Assembly: GCA_036557885.1 (NCBI GenBank)
Contig: DATBGS010000050.1
Coordinates: forward strand, 9,255 to 73,254
Reading direction: 5' to 3'
DNA length: 64,000 nt
Source: DATBGS01 sp036557885
GTDB lineage: Bacteria; Chloroflexota; Ktedonobacteria; Ktedonobacterales; DATBGS01
The notes under the pieces are model-generated. The model worked only from the letters and a program-made list of their open reading frames with translations, searched no databases and had not been told where the DNA came from. Each line of letters begins with the position of its first letter. Position 1 is the stretch's first letter. Shown one piece after another: positions 1 through 8,011 of the stretch. Both the position numbers and the translations under genes were made by a program.

Positions 1-29
1 CTTCAAAGGCGAAGAAGGGAGTCCTCTCG

Positions 30-3000
30 GTGAATCTGCATAAGCGCGGCCTGACGCGAGGGCAGCAGACCCTGATAGCGGTGGCAGTAGCCGTCTTCAC
101 CCTCCTGGTGATGACCGGCATTGCCTCAGCTAAGGGCAGCGACGCTGGCCTATCGCAGCAAGCCACACAACCAAATGGGCAAAAATGTGCCAATCTTTTC
201 ACTGTCTCGCCCCAGGCCGGGCCAGCGGGCAGCAAAATCACCATCACTGGTACGCATTGGCCGGCCAATCAGCAGGTGGGCATCTTCTTTGTAGATGCCA
301 AGCGCACCCTGCGCCCCTTCAACCTGGGCGCTCCGGGCATCCTGCCCAACGGCTCCTGGCGCATGACCATCGTGGTGCCCTCGAACACTACGTTTGCGCC
401 CGATGCCGGAGATGAAGCGGTCAGCAGCGACCCCATCACCCAACGCGTCACCGCCGGGAACTATATGATCTACGCCACCACCGGAGACGATCAGCACGGC
501 TTTGGCATTGATCAGGTCTGCCCCCAGAAGTTTGCGGTTACATATGGTCCCGTCAGCAGCAGCGACGCAACCGGCTTCTCCAGCGATTCCGGTCTGTGGG
601 AGCGGTTGGCGATTGGCCTGCTGGTGCTCTTGCTGCTGGCAGTCGTCGTTGTGGTTGAATTTCGCCGCTGGAGGCAGCAGCACAAAGTGGGGGTCGTCGG
701 CATCGGCATGGCGCTGCTCCTCGTTCTAGGCGGCATCATGCTCACAGTTGGCTCCTTTAGCGTCCAGGCCACCTCAGCCACGCCCGCAGCGGGCAGCGTG
801 CTGCTCACCGATGACTTTTCCGGGGATACGGTTGGCAGCGTGCCCACCGGCTGGACCCAGGAAACCGGCACAAGTTGGTCGGTGCAGGTAGATGGGACCA
901 ACGTGCTTGAGCAGACCAGCGGGAACACGGCCACCCTCTACAGCATAGTTGCTGGCAGCCCAGGCTGGACCGACTACAGCATTTCGGCCAGCGTCAAGCC
1001 AGGGCCAAACAGCACTATTAACGGTTCCAGCGTGGTTGCCATCAGCGGACGCCACAAGGATGTCAATAACTTTTATACCTTGTTGGTGAAAAATGGCAAT
1101 GCCTGGTTCCTCGGCAAAAAAGTGAACGGCACGTTCACCACACTGGCTACCGGCAGCACCAGCTACAACACGACCACCTGGTATACCTGGGTGCTGAGCA
1201 TGACCGGCACAAGCATCAGCGCCAGCATCAACGGCACCACCCTGGCTACCGTCACTGATGGCGCCTTTAGCTCTGGCAACATCAACCTTACCACGCGCGC
1301 GGAGACGGAGTACGATAATGTGGTCGTCACGACCACCGGCAGCGCGCCAACGCCCACGCCGACGAACACATCGGTAGCGACAGCCACCAACACGCCGCCG
1401 CCAACGCCAACCAATACGTCGGTACCTACCGCGACGAATACGCCAGCGCCAACGGCGACCAATACTCCCACGCCGACGGCGACTGACACGCCTGCGGCGA
1501 CCAATACCCCTGGCGCGACGGCGACCAACACACCGACGCCGACGCCAACAGCCACGAATACGCCAACGCCGACGCCAACGCCAACGAATACCCCAACGCC
1601 AACACCAACAGCGACTAACACGCCGACTCCTCCGCCCACCGCGACGCCCACGCCGCCGGGCAACAACACGCTCTTTAGCGACGACTTCGAGGCAGATACC
1701 CTCGGCGCCTTCCCGCCCAACTGGACGCTGGTAAGTGGGACGTGGGTGGTGCAGGTGGATGGCACGCAAGTGCTCAAGCAGAACGACCCCTCCACCAGCA
1801 GCGAAAAACGGGTGCTGGCGGGTTCTACCAGTTGGACGAATTACGTCTTCCAGGTGGATGTGAAGCCAGGTGCCAATTCGGTGTCGTCCGGCCTCCAGAT
1901 TATCGCCAGAGAGAGCGATGCCAACAACTACTACAGCTTCGGGCTGTTTAGCAACACCTGGTATCTCAAGAAAAAGGTAGGAGGCACCCAGACCACCATC
2001 ACGCAGGGCAACTTCTCTTATACCAGCCAGTTCTATACCATGATCTTCTCGCTCCAGGGCACGTCGCTCATCGGCAAGATCAATGGCACAACAGCCTTTA
2101 GCGTGACAGATGGCAGCCTCTCACACGGCCAGATTGCGCTGAGTACCAAAGCGCAGTCAGAGTTTGATAACGTGTTTGTGACGCTCAACGGGGCGGGGTC
2201 CACGCCTACTCCCACCCCCACGCCCGCGCCACCAACCCCAACGGCGACGGCCACCAACACCGCCACACCAAACCCAGGCGGCTATGGCACCGTCACCGGC
2301 CAGGTGACTGACAACCAGGGCAACCCGGTGGCTGGCGTGCAGGTTTCGACGATCCCGACCAGCACCAGCACCATCACAGATGCCAACGGGAACTACACCC
2401 TCACCAATGTTGGTGTCGGGAACGTCGGTGTGGTGGTCGCCAGCGCCAGTGGCTTTAACGCCACCTATGTCAATGCCACCGTCACCCTGAACAACACCAC
2501 CGTTGCCAACGAGCAGTTTACAGCGCCGATTCCGGCCAACACGTCAATGGACAACTACTTCCGGCCTGATGAACCGGAGTGGAATCCATCGTCGGATGGG
2601 AGCACATGGCTTGATGACCGCACCACCTATCCAGGCGCCTCCACCTCGGTCAGCAACAACATGGGCTTTGTGGACACCTTTACCGCCGCCACTGACCGCG
2701 ACGAGTGGATGGGTGGCACCTATGCCGACCAACTGATCTCCGCCGATTTTGAGGTGCTTCAGTTCGGCCAGGATGCCTTCCAGCATGGCCCGCGTTTGCT
2801 GGGGCGCATCACCGATGGGCACCATTTCATTGACTTTGCCATCAACTACGCCACCTCCAACCTGCAACTCTGGTCAAATAAAGGCGAGGTCTGGACCCTG
2901 CTGGCTCAAGTCAATGTGCCCAAATTCAACGTCAACCAGTGGTATCACGCCAAACTGCTCACCGTCGGTACCGCCTCCTTTGGCAAGGTCTGGGCCTTTG

Positions 3001-3353
3001 GAGCCTCAGAGCCAGACTGGATGATCTCCGGCACGCAGGCTGGCCTGACAACGGGCATGGGCGGCATTCGCACCACGTTTGCCGATGCCTACTGGGATAA
3101 CTTCACTGTGCAAGCAGTGACAGCGATCACTGGCAAAGTCTCCGACAGCAGCGGCACAGCAATTGCCAATGCCACTGTCAGCGATGGCAACCAGAGCGTC
3201 TCTACTGATTCCAGTGGCCGCTATGTGTTGATTGAGCCAAACCAGAACGCGACCTACACCTTGACCGTCTCGGCCACCGGCTTTACCACCCAGACGGCCT
3301 CCGTGAATGTCACCAGTCTGGTAGCAACAACCAAGAGCTTCACGCTCACCTGA
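30..3353 (+). CDS. Large secreted/anchored LamG-like repeat protein with Thr-Pro linkers
   Basis: A 1107-residue surface protein, probably carbohydrate- or wall-associated. A GTG start follows the purine-rich GAAGGGA. Residues 1-35 form a signal peptide. Residues about 50-180 look like an IPT/Ig-like fold (motif GPAGSKITITGTHW). Two membrane segments follow at about 195-215 and 220-245; the second resembles the signal anchor of the paralogue at 9905-12661. Then come a LamG/DUF1080-like domain (about 255-440), a TPTPTNT linker (445-550), a second such domain (555-730), a short linker, a carboxypeptidase-regulatory-like domain (about 770-840), another beta-rich region and a final carboxypeptidase-regulatory-like domain (about 1035-1107). 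The layout suggests fusion of an IPT-plus-membrane protein with a LamG protein. No enzymatic motif is seen. The domain calls are fold-level guesses; the secreted repetitive nature is clear. Confidence 0.8.
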   Translation: MNLHKRGLTRGQQTLIAVAVAVFTLLVMTGIASAKGSDAGLSQQATQPNGQKCANLFTVSPQAGPAGSKITITGTHWPANQQVGIFFVDAKRTLRPFNLGAPGILPNGSWRMTIVVPSNTTFAPDAGDEAVSSDPITQRVTAGNYMIYATTGDDQHGFGIDQVCPQKFAVTYGPVSSSDATGFSSDSGLWERLAIGLLVLLLLAVVVVVEFRRWRQQHKVGVVGIGMALLLVLGGIMLTVGSFSVQATSATPAAGSVLLTDDFSGDTVGSVPTGWTQETGTSWSVQVDGTNVLEQTSGNTATLYSIVAGSPGWTDYSISASVKPGPNSTINGSSVVAISGRHKDVNNFYTLLVKNGNAWFLGKKVNGTFTTLATGSTSYNTTTWYTWVLSMTGTSISASINGTTLATVTDGAFSSGNINLTTRAETEYDNVVVTTTGSAPTPTPTNTSVATATNTPPPTPTNTSVPTATNTPAPTATNTPTPTATDTPAATNTPGATATNTPTPTPTATNTPTPTPTPTNTPTPTPTATNTPTPPPTATPTPPGNNTLFSDDFEADTLGAFPPNWTLVSGTWVVQVDGTQVLKQNDPSTSSEKRVLAGSTSWTNYVFQVDVKPGANSVSSGLQIIARESDANNYYSFGLFSNTWYLKKKVGGTQTTITQGNFSYTSQFYTMIFSLQGTSLIGKINGTTAFSVTDGSLSHGQIALSTKAQSEFDNVFVTLNGAGSTPTPTPTPAPPTPTATATNTATPNPGGYGTVTGQVTDNQGNPVAGVQVSTIPTSTSTITDANGNYTLTNVGVGNVGVVVASASGFNATYVNATVTLNNTTVANEQFTAPIPANTSMDNYFRPDEPEWNPSSDGSTWLDDRTTYPGASTSVSNNMGFVDTFTAATDRDEWMGGTYADQLISADFEVLQFGQDAFQHGPRLLGRITDGHHFIDFAINYATSNLQLWSNKGEVWTLLAQVNVPKFNVNQWYHAKLLTVGTASFGKVWAFGASEPDWMISGTQAGLTTGMGGIRTTFADAYWDNFTVQAVTAITGKVSDSSGTAIANATVSDGNQSVSTDSSGRYVLIEPNQNATYTLTVSATGFTTQTASVNVTSLVATTKSFTLT
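1345..1650 (+). repeat. Coding tandem repeat (Thr-Pro-Asn linker)
   Basis: Irregular repeats of the type acgccaacgccgacg encode a TPTPTNTP linker inside the first secreted protein. Similar linkers occur at 2200-2270 and, on the minus strand, at 11740-11960. They are low-complexity coding DNA and not CRISPR spacers: there are no unique spacers and the frame is kept. Confidence 0.85.
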
Positions 3354-3363
3354 TCATCACCAG

Positions 3364-3485
3364 AAGACGGCGCGTCGTCTTGTTGAGCACCGACGCTCGG
3401 CAACGGACGGGAACGGTAAGACCGCTGGCATTTTGACCAGCGGCCTGCCTTTCCCGCCATCCGCGCCAGAGCGTCGGTACTTTTA
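3364..3485 (+). terminator. Two stem structures after the secreted protein, the second a long nested rod
   Basis: A six-pair hairpin (aagacg/cgtctt, 3364-3381) is followed by a nested rod. Its arms are 3389-3398 with 3469-3478 (10 perfect pairs), 3404-3413 with 3451-3463 (10 pairs and a bulge) and 3422-3428 with 3437-3443 (7 pairs). ACTTTTAT follows. It may be a complex terminator of the upstream gene or a repeat element. Confidence 0.5.
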
Positions 3486-3573
3486 TGCCAACTACCAGGA
3501 AGAAATGGGAAATACATCGTTATAGTGTTCAAGGCAAAAATCTCTTTGTGAAACAGGACATGAGGAACTGCAC

Positions 3574-4446
3574 ATGACATCTCTGCAAGTGACCCAGGCG
3601 CACGATGGGCATACCAATAAGCAAATTGAAGGCGTCTTTGACGAAGCCGCGTCGTACTATCAAACTATGCGCTGGTTCAAAACGCGCCTGACCCGTCTGG
3701 AATATGACCAGACCGAAGCAGCGCTGCTGGCGCAGCTGCAACCGCGCCAGGATGGGCGCTATCTGGAGATTGGCTGCGGCCCAGGCACCTGGACCAAGCC
3801 GGTGGCTGCCCGCAGCGCTGAGGTCGTCGCGCTGGACATCTCCGCCAATATGCTGGAGCAAGCCAAAAAGTATGTTGGCAGCGCGGGCCATGTCACCTTT
3901 GTGCATGGCGATGCCGCGCAGTATCAACCAGAAGGCAAACTGACAGGTCTGTTTAGCTTCCGGGTGCTGGAATATGTCCAGGGCTGGCAAGATGTGCTGA
4001 CCCGCGCCTCCGCCCATGTGGAATCTGGCGGGCGCGTCACCATCTGCACCAAAACGCCCTTCTCCATCTATCGCGGCACAGGCCGCGAGCGCTGGTTCAC
4101 CACCGGCGTGCGCCGCGTGCTGGGCAAACTCAAACGCCGCGTATTGCGCCAGCCAGAGCCAAAGCGCGACCTGGAGTTCTGGCAGAAATACATCTCCCCG
4201 CGCGAAATGCAGCGCGTGCTGGAGGCGGCAGGCTTCAGCGATTTCCGCGTCGTGCCCGCCATCTACGGCCTGCCCATCTTTATGCGCGGCACCTGCCAGT
4301 ACCCTATCGTGCCCTCGTTCCTGGAGCGCCCGTTTATGTGGCTGTTCGAGAGCGGGCGCAAGCTGGCAACCGCCTCACCCACCTGGCTGCGTCGCCTGAG
4401 CCTGGTCTTCTCCGAAGCCTATGTGCTCAGCGCCACCAAGAAATAG
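3574..4446 (+). CDS. Class I SAM-dependent methyltransferase
   Basis: A cytosolic 290-residue methyltransferase that opens a polysaccharide gene cluster. SAM-binding motif I is seen as YLEIGCGPGTW around residues 65-75, followed by the acidic motif II (VVALDIS) about 20 residues later and motif VAF-like FVHGDAAQY. These fit the Methyltransf_11/25 group. The ATG is preceded by GAGGAA at good spacing. The next gene, a glycosyltransferase, starts 44 bases downstream, so O-methylation of a sugar or of a lipid-linked intermediate is a reasonable inference, but the substrate cannot be read from the sequence. Confidence 0.85.
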   Translation: MTSLQVTQAHDGHTNKQIEGVFDEAASYYQTMRWFKTRLTRLEYDQTEAALLAQLQPRQDGRYLEIGCGPGTWTKPVAARSAEVVALDISANMLEQAKKYVGSAGHVTFVHGDAAQYQPEGKLTGLFSFRVLEYVQGWQDVLTRASAHVESGGRVTICTKTPFSIYRGTGRERWFTTGVRRVLGKLKRRVLRQPEPKRDLEFWQKYISPREMQRVLEAAGFSDFRVVPAIYGLPIFMRGTCQYPIVPSFLERPFMWLFESGRKLATASPTWLRRLSLVFSEAYVLSATKK

Positions 4447-4490
4447 GTAGCGGGTGGTGGAGGCAAAGTGTGCAGGCTCAAGCTGATATA

Positions 4491-5603
4491 ATGGCGACTC
4501 GATACCGCATCGGCTTTGCGATGGAGCAAAACCTGGGGCACGCCACGCACTACCGTAATCTGGTGCGCTACGTGGCCGAAGATGCCCAGGTGACGCCGGT
4601 CTGGATGCCTATCCCATTTGAACCCACCGGGCTGATGAAAGCGCTGCCGCTGGTGCGCGGCAACTGGTCGGCCCGCGCCAGCCTGCTGGCGCGGCGCGCG
4701 GCTGACCGGGCCAGGCGAGAGGCGCGGTTGGACGCGCTCTTTTTCCATACCCAGGTGACATCGCTGCTGGTGGGCGGGCTGATGCGCGCCATTCCCACGA
4801 TAGTTTCGCTGGATGCCACGCCCATCAACTACGACTCTGTTGGGCAGTTTTACGAACACCAGAGCGGCGGCGCGTTGGAGCGGCTGAAGTTTCGCGCCAA
4901 TGTGCGCGCCTTCACCCTGGCCGCGCATCTGGTAAGTTGGTGCCAGTGGGCCAAAGACTCGCTCATCGCGGATTACGGCGTTCCAGCCGAAAAGATCACC
5001 GTCATTCCGCCCGGCGTGGACCTGGCGCTCTGGCCCAAACGCGCGCCCGCGCTGCACGCAGCAGGGGGCCAGCCCCTCAAGCTGCTCTTTGTGGGCGGCG
5101 ATTTCAAGCGCAAGGGCGGCGAAGTGCTGCTGGACTGTTTTAAGCGCCATTTTCAGGAGTGCTGCGAACTGCATCTGGTCACGCAGGCGCCCATCCCGCC
5201 AGAGAAAAACCTGTTTGTCTACAACGGCGTCAAGCCCAACAGCGAAACGCTCACCCGCCTCTTTGCCGAGGCCGACGTGTTTGTCTTCCCCACGCTGGCC
5301 GATTGCGCTCCCGTTGCCGTCACCGAGGCAATGGCCGCCACCATGCCGGTGATCACGACGCGCGTCGGGGCTATCCCAGAGGCCATTCAGGATGGCAAGA
5401 ATGGGCTGATTGTAGAGGCGGGCAGCGTGGAAGACTTGCGCCGGGCCATCGAAACCCTGCTGGCACAGCCCCAGCTTCGGCTGGAGATGGGCCAGCTTGG
5501 GCGCAAACGCGCCGAGGCAGAATACGACGCCCGGCACAACGCCCGGCGCCTGCTTGAAATCATCAAAGTGACGGCGTGCCGTCCTAGCGGAAGGTCTGAC
5601 TGA
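4491..5603 (+). CDS. Glycosyltransferase family 4-like
   Basis: A GT-B fold glycosyltransferase of 370 residues, expected to transfer an activated sugar to a growing polysaccharide on the inner face of the membrane. The ATG at 4491 is chosen over upstream in-frame codons because the protein then starts with MATRYRIGFA, a normal GT-B first strand; the longer frame overlaps the previous gene. The C-terminal half carries the nucleotide-sugar binding region: KITVIPPGVDL, VFVFPTLADCAPVAVTEAMA and PVITTRVGAIPEAI. The GPGTP..E-type glutamate is the E of VTEAMA. The stop codon overlaps the start of the epimerase gene (TGATG), pointing to translational coupling. Confidence 0.85.
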   Translation: MATRYRIGFAMEQNLGHATHYRNLVRYVAEDAQVTPVWMPIPFEPTGLMKALPLVRGNWSARASLLARRAADRARREARLDALFFHTQVTSLLVGGLMRAIPTIVSLDATPINYDSVGQFYEHQSGGALERLKFRANVRAFTLAAHLVSWCQWAKDSLIADYGVPAEKITVIPPGVDLALWPKRAPALHAAGGQPLKLLFVGGDFKRKGGEVLLDCFKRHFQECCELHLVTQAPIPPEKNLFVYNGVKPNSETLTRLFAEADVFVFPTLADCAPVAVTEAMAATMPVITTRVGAIPEAIQDGKNGLIVEAGSVEDLRRAIETLLAQPQLRLEMGQLGRKRAEAEYDARHNARRLLEIIKVTACRPSGRSD

Positions 5604-6550
5604 TGCGCGTCCTGATTACCGGCGGCGCCGGGTTTATCGGCAGCCACCTTGTTGATCGTCTCCTGGAGGTGTCTGGCGGAACACCACACGCCGCGCCAGA
5701 CATCCTGGTCTACGATAATATGCGGCGCGGCAGGCGCGCGCATCTGGAACCGCACCTGAGCGCGGGCCGGGTACGGCTCATCGAGGGCGACATCCGCGAC
5801 GAGACAGTCCTCCAGCGCGCCCTGAGCGGCGTGGAGATTGTCTTTCATCTGGCGGCCCAGGCCAACGTGATTGGCTCCGAAGCTGACCGCGACTACGCCT
5901 TTAGCACCAATGTCGTCGGTGTCTATAACATCTTGAAGGCGTCCGAGTCAGCGGGCGTGCGGCGCGTGCTGTTTGGCTCCTCGCGTGAGGTCTATGGCGA
6001 GGCCCAGACGCTGCCCGTGCGCGAGGACGCTCCCGTTGCCCCCAAGAACGCCTATGGCGCCAGCAAAGTCGCCGGAGAGCAATATTTCCGCGTGGCCCAG
6101 GCCCGCGAAGCGCTGGAAACCGTCATCTTTCGCATGGCAAACGTCTACGGCCCACGCGACAGCGAGCGCGTCATTCCCCTGTGGATGGAGCACGCCCGGC
6201 GCGGCGTGGATTTGCTGCTGTATGGCGGCGATCAAGTGATTGATTTTGTCTGGGTGCAGGATGTCGTTGAGGCGTTTGTGCAGGCCGCCTTTGCCGAGCG
6301 CGAACGGGTGGTGGGGCAAACCATCAACATTGGCACCGGCCAGGGCACCCCCATAGCAGATCTCGCCCGGCGCATCGTGGCGCTGAGCGGCTCCGAGAGC
6401 CAGTTGCAGATACTCCCCGCGCGCGGCGCAGAGGTGCGGCGTTTTGTGGCTGATCCCACGCGCCTGAAAGCCGTGCTGGGTCTGGAGCCAGACCCGCCGC
6501 TGGCTCATCTTCCAGAGATGCTGGCAGCCCACGTGGAGCACGCGCGATGA
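5603..6550 (+). CDS. NAD-dependent epimerase/dehydratase (extended SDR, sugar nucleotide)
   Basis: An extended short-chain dehydrogenase of 315 residues acting on a nucleotide sugar. The N-terminal dinucleotide-binding motif is GGAGFIGSH (residues 7-15). The catalytic YxxxK is in NAYGASKVAGEQ, and the preceding Ser is in LFGSSREVYGE. Size and motifs match UDP-glucose 4-epimerase-like or GDP-sugar enzymes, but the exact reaction is not readable. The ATG overlaps the stop of the preceding glycosyltransferase, and its own stop overlaps the next start (ATGA), so the three genes 4491-7857 form one translationally coupled unit supplying and using a sugar donor. Confidence 0.85.
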   Translation: MRVLITGGAGFIGSHLVDRLLEVSGGTPHAAPDILVYDNMRRGRRAHLEPHLSAGRVRLIEGDIRDETVLQRALSGVEIVFHLAAQANVIGSEADRDYAFSTNVVGVYNILKASESAGVRRVLFGSSREVYGEAQTLPVREDAPVAPKNAYGASKVAGEQYFRVAQAREALETVIFRMANVYGPRDSERVIPLWMEHARRGVDLLLYGGDQVIDFVWVQDVVEAFVQAAFAERERVVGQTINIGTGQGTPIADLARRIVALSGSESQLQILPARGAEVRRFVADPTRLKAVLGLEPDPPLAHLPEMLAAHVEHAR

Positions 6551-7857
6551 AAACGCTTGAGCAGCTTTTTCCGGTGGGCGCTGCTGCATCGCCTGCTGAC
6601 GTGCCTGCCAGCACGCAAAAGCGCCCACCGCGCACACTGCTGCTCATCGAGGCCGACGTAGACCCGGAGCTGCATGCCGAAATCGCGGCTGACCGCTTTC
6701 CCCGCAAAGATTACTTTGAACTGGCGCGGCACCTCCAGGCCGATATTCTGGATTGGTCCGCCATTCAAGAGAGCCGCGTGAGCCGCCTGCTGGCGCGTTA
6801 TGCCGGGAAATCGCTGGCGCAGGCGTGGCTGGCCTTTCGGCAGCGCGAGCGCTACGACGTGCTCTACAGCGACAGCGAGCGCTTGGGCATTCCGCTGGCG
6901 CTGCTGCTCAAGCTGGCGCGCGCCCGCACGCCGCATATCATGCTCACCCACTATCTCTCGTCCCCCAAAAAGCGCTTCTGGTTTCGCTGGGCGCGCATCC
7001 AGAGCGCGACCCGCGCCATTCTCTGCCATTCCACTGAGCAGCGCCGCCTGCTGATTGAAGACCTGCGCGTGCCAGAGCAAAAAGTCGTCCTGCTGCCCTA
7101 TCAGGCCGATCAGCACTTCTGGCGGCCCATGACCGCAGAGGAGGCCCGGCGCTCCATCCCCGCCCCCACCGGCACGGTGGCTGGTGCTACAAGCCTCGCC
7201 CCTGCCGGTGGGGACACCGGCGGTACGCCTCTCATCAGCGCGCCCATCATTTGCAGCGTGGGGCTGGAGTTCCGCGATTATCCAACGCTGGTGGAGGCGG
7301 TGCGCGGGCTGGACGTGCAGTTGGAGATTGCGGCTGCCAGCTATTGGTCCGACCACAGCGGCATGAGCGCCAAAGACACCCTGCCCCCCAACGTCCACGT
7401 CAGCGCGCACAAGTACCTCAGCCTGCGCCACCTCTACGCTGCCTCGCGCTTTGTCGTCGTGCCGCTCTATGAAGTAACCAATCAGGCGGGCATCACCGTC
7501 ATTCTGGAGGGCATGGCAATGGGCAAGGCCGTCATTGTCAGCGCCACCGTCGGTCAGACCGATACCATCCGTGACCGCCGCAGCAACGGCTATGGCCGCG
7601 TAGAGCGGCGTATCCTCCCCGGCGGCTTTCTCGACGCGCCCGACGTGCCAGACGACCTGCGACGGCTACCCACCGGCTTTTACGTCAAACCGGGAGACGC
7701 CAGCGAACTGTGCAAGGCCATCACCTATCTGCTGGAGCACCCCGACGTGGCTGACGAGCTAGGCCGCAACGGGCGGCGCGTCTTTGAGGCGCTGATGACG
7801 CTTGACCACTTCGCCGCGCGCATTGCTGAGGTGTGCTTTTCTCAAACAGGCCGTTAA
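6547..7857 (+). CDS. Glycosyltransferase (GT-B, family 4-like) carrying an internal repeat-derived segment
   Basis: A 436-residue GT-B glycosyltransferase, last gene of the coupled polysaccharide unit. The C-terminal donor-binding region is visible as VVPLYEVTNQAGITVILEGMA and GKAVIVSATVGQTDTI; the glutamate of ILEGMA is the usual EX7E-type position. The C-terminus has the expected LLEHPDVADELGRNGR helix. Between the two lobes (residues about 206-228) the chain reads PTGTVAGATS and continues Gly/Pro-rich. This segment is encoded by a palindromic GC-rich repeat otherwise found between genes of this window (see 7164-7229). The interlobe linker probably tolerates it. The ATG overlaps the epimerase stop. 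Confidence 0.8.
   Translation: MKTLEQLFPVGAAASPADVPASTQKRPPRTLLLIEADVDPELHAEIAADRFPRKDYFELARHLQADILDWSAIQESRVSRLLARYAGKSLAQAWLAFRQRERYDVLYSDSERLGIPLALLLKLARARTPHIMLTHYLSSPKKRFWFRWARIQSATRAILCHSTEQRRLLIEDLRVPEQKVVLLPYQADQHFWRPMTAEEARRSIPAPTGTVAGATSLAPAGGDTGGTPLISAPIICSVGLEFRDYPTLVEAVRGLDVQLEIAAASYWSDHSGMSAKDTLPPNVHVSAHKYLSLRHLYAASRFVVVPLYEVTNQAGITVILEGMAMGKAVIVSATVGQTDTIRDRRSNGYGRVERRILPGGFLDAPDVPDDLRRLPTGFYVKPGDASELCKAITYLLEHPDVADELGRNGRRVFEALMTLDHFAARIAEVCFSQTGR
7164..7229 (+). repeat. Palindromic GC-rich dispersed repeat captured inside a coding region
   Basis: The stretch from 7167 to 7194 matches, with one difference, the arm at 58114-58141 (caccggcacggtgg...gtgctacaagc). The outer arms ccccaccggca (7164-7174) and tgccggtgggg (7203-7213) pair. 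Frame is kept through the glycosyltransferase gene. Confidence 0.75.
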
Positions 7858-7865
7858 ACCTCTTA

Positions 7866-7894
7866 TTGACTTCTTCGCCGCCTTGTTACATAAT
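7866..7894 (+). promoter_or_regulatory. Sigma70-like promoter for the zinc-ribbon/TPR gene
   Basis: TTGACT (7866-7871), a 17-base spacer and CATAAT (7889-7894) lie about 115 bases before the gene at 8012, in the only gap between it and the glycosyltransferase cluster. Confidence 0.55.
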
Positions 7895-8011
7895 GAATAT
7901 CTGCTGAAAAGATAGCGCTTTCTTTTACAAGCTGCGTCTTGATGCTTCCTCTCGGTCCTCCTTTTCAGTTGGTAGAAACTGCCCTTTTAGGGAAGAAAGG
8001 TGGTTCGCGTC

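Noticed and set aside
1345..1650. Regular short repeats that could suggest a CRISPR array
   Set aside because: The repeats are contiguous, keep reading frame and have no unique spacers; no cas genes are present.
774..1769. A 331-codon Arg-rich frame on the minus strand
   Set aside because: It is the antisense of the Thr-Pro linker and LamG region; its Arg/Trp-rich composition is the mirror of the repeat and shows no domain.
4419..5537. A 372-codon minus-strand frame
   Set aside because: It is antisense to a clear GT4 glycosyltransferase; no start signal or motif supports it.
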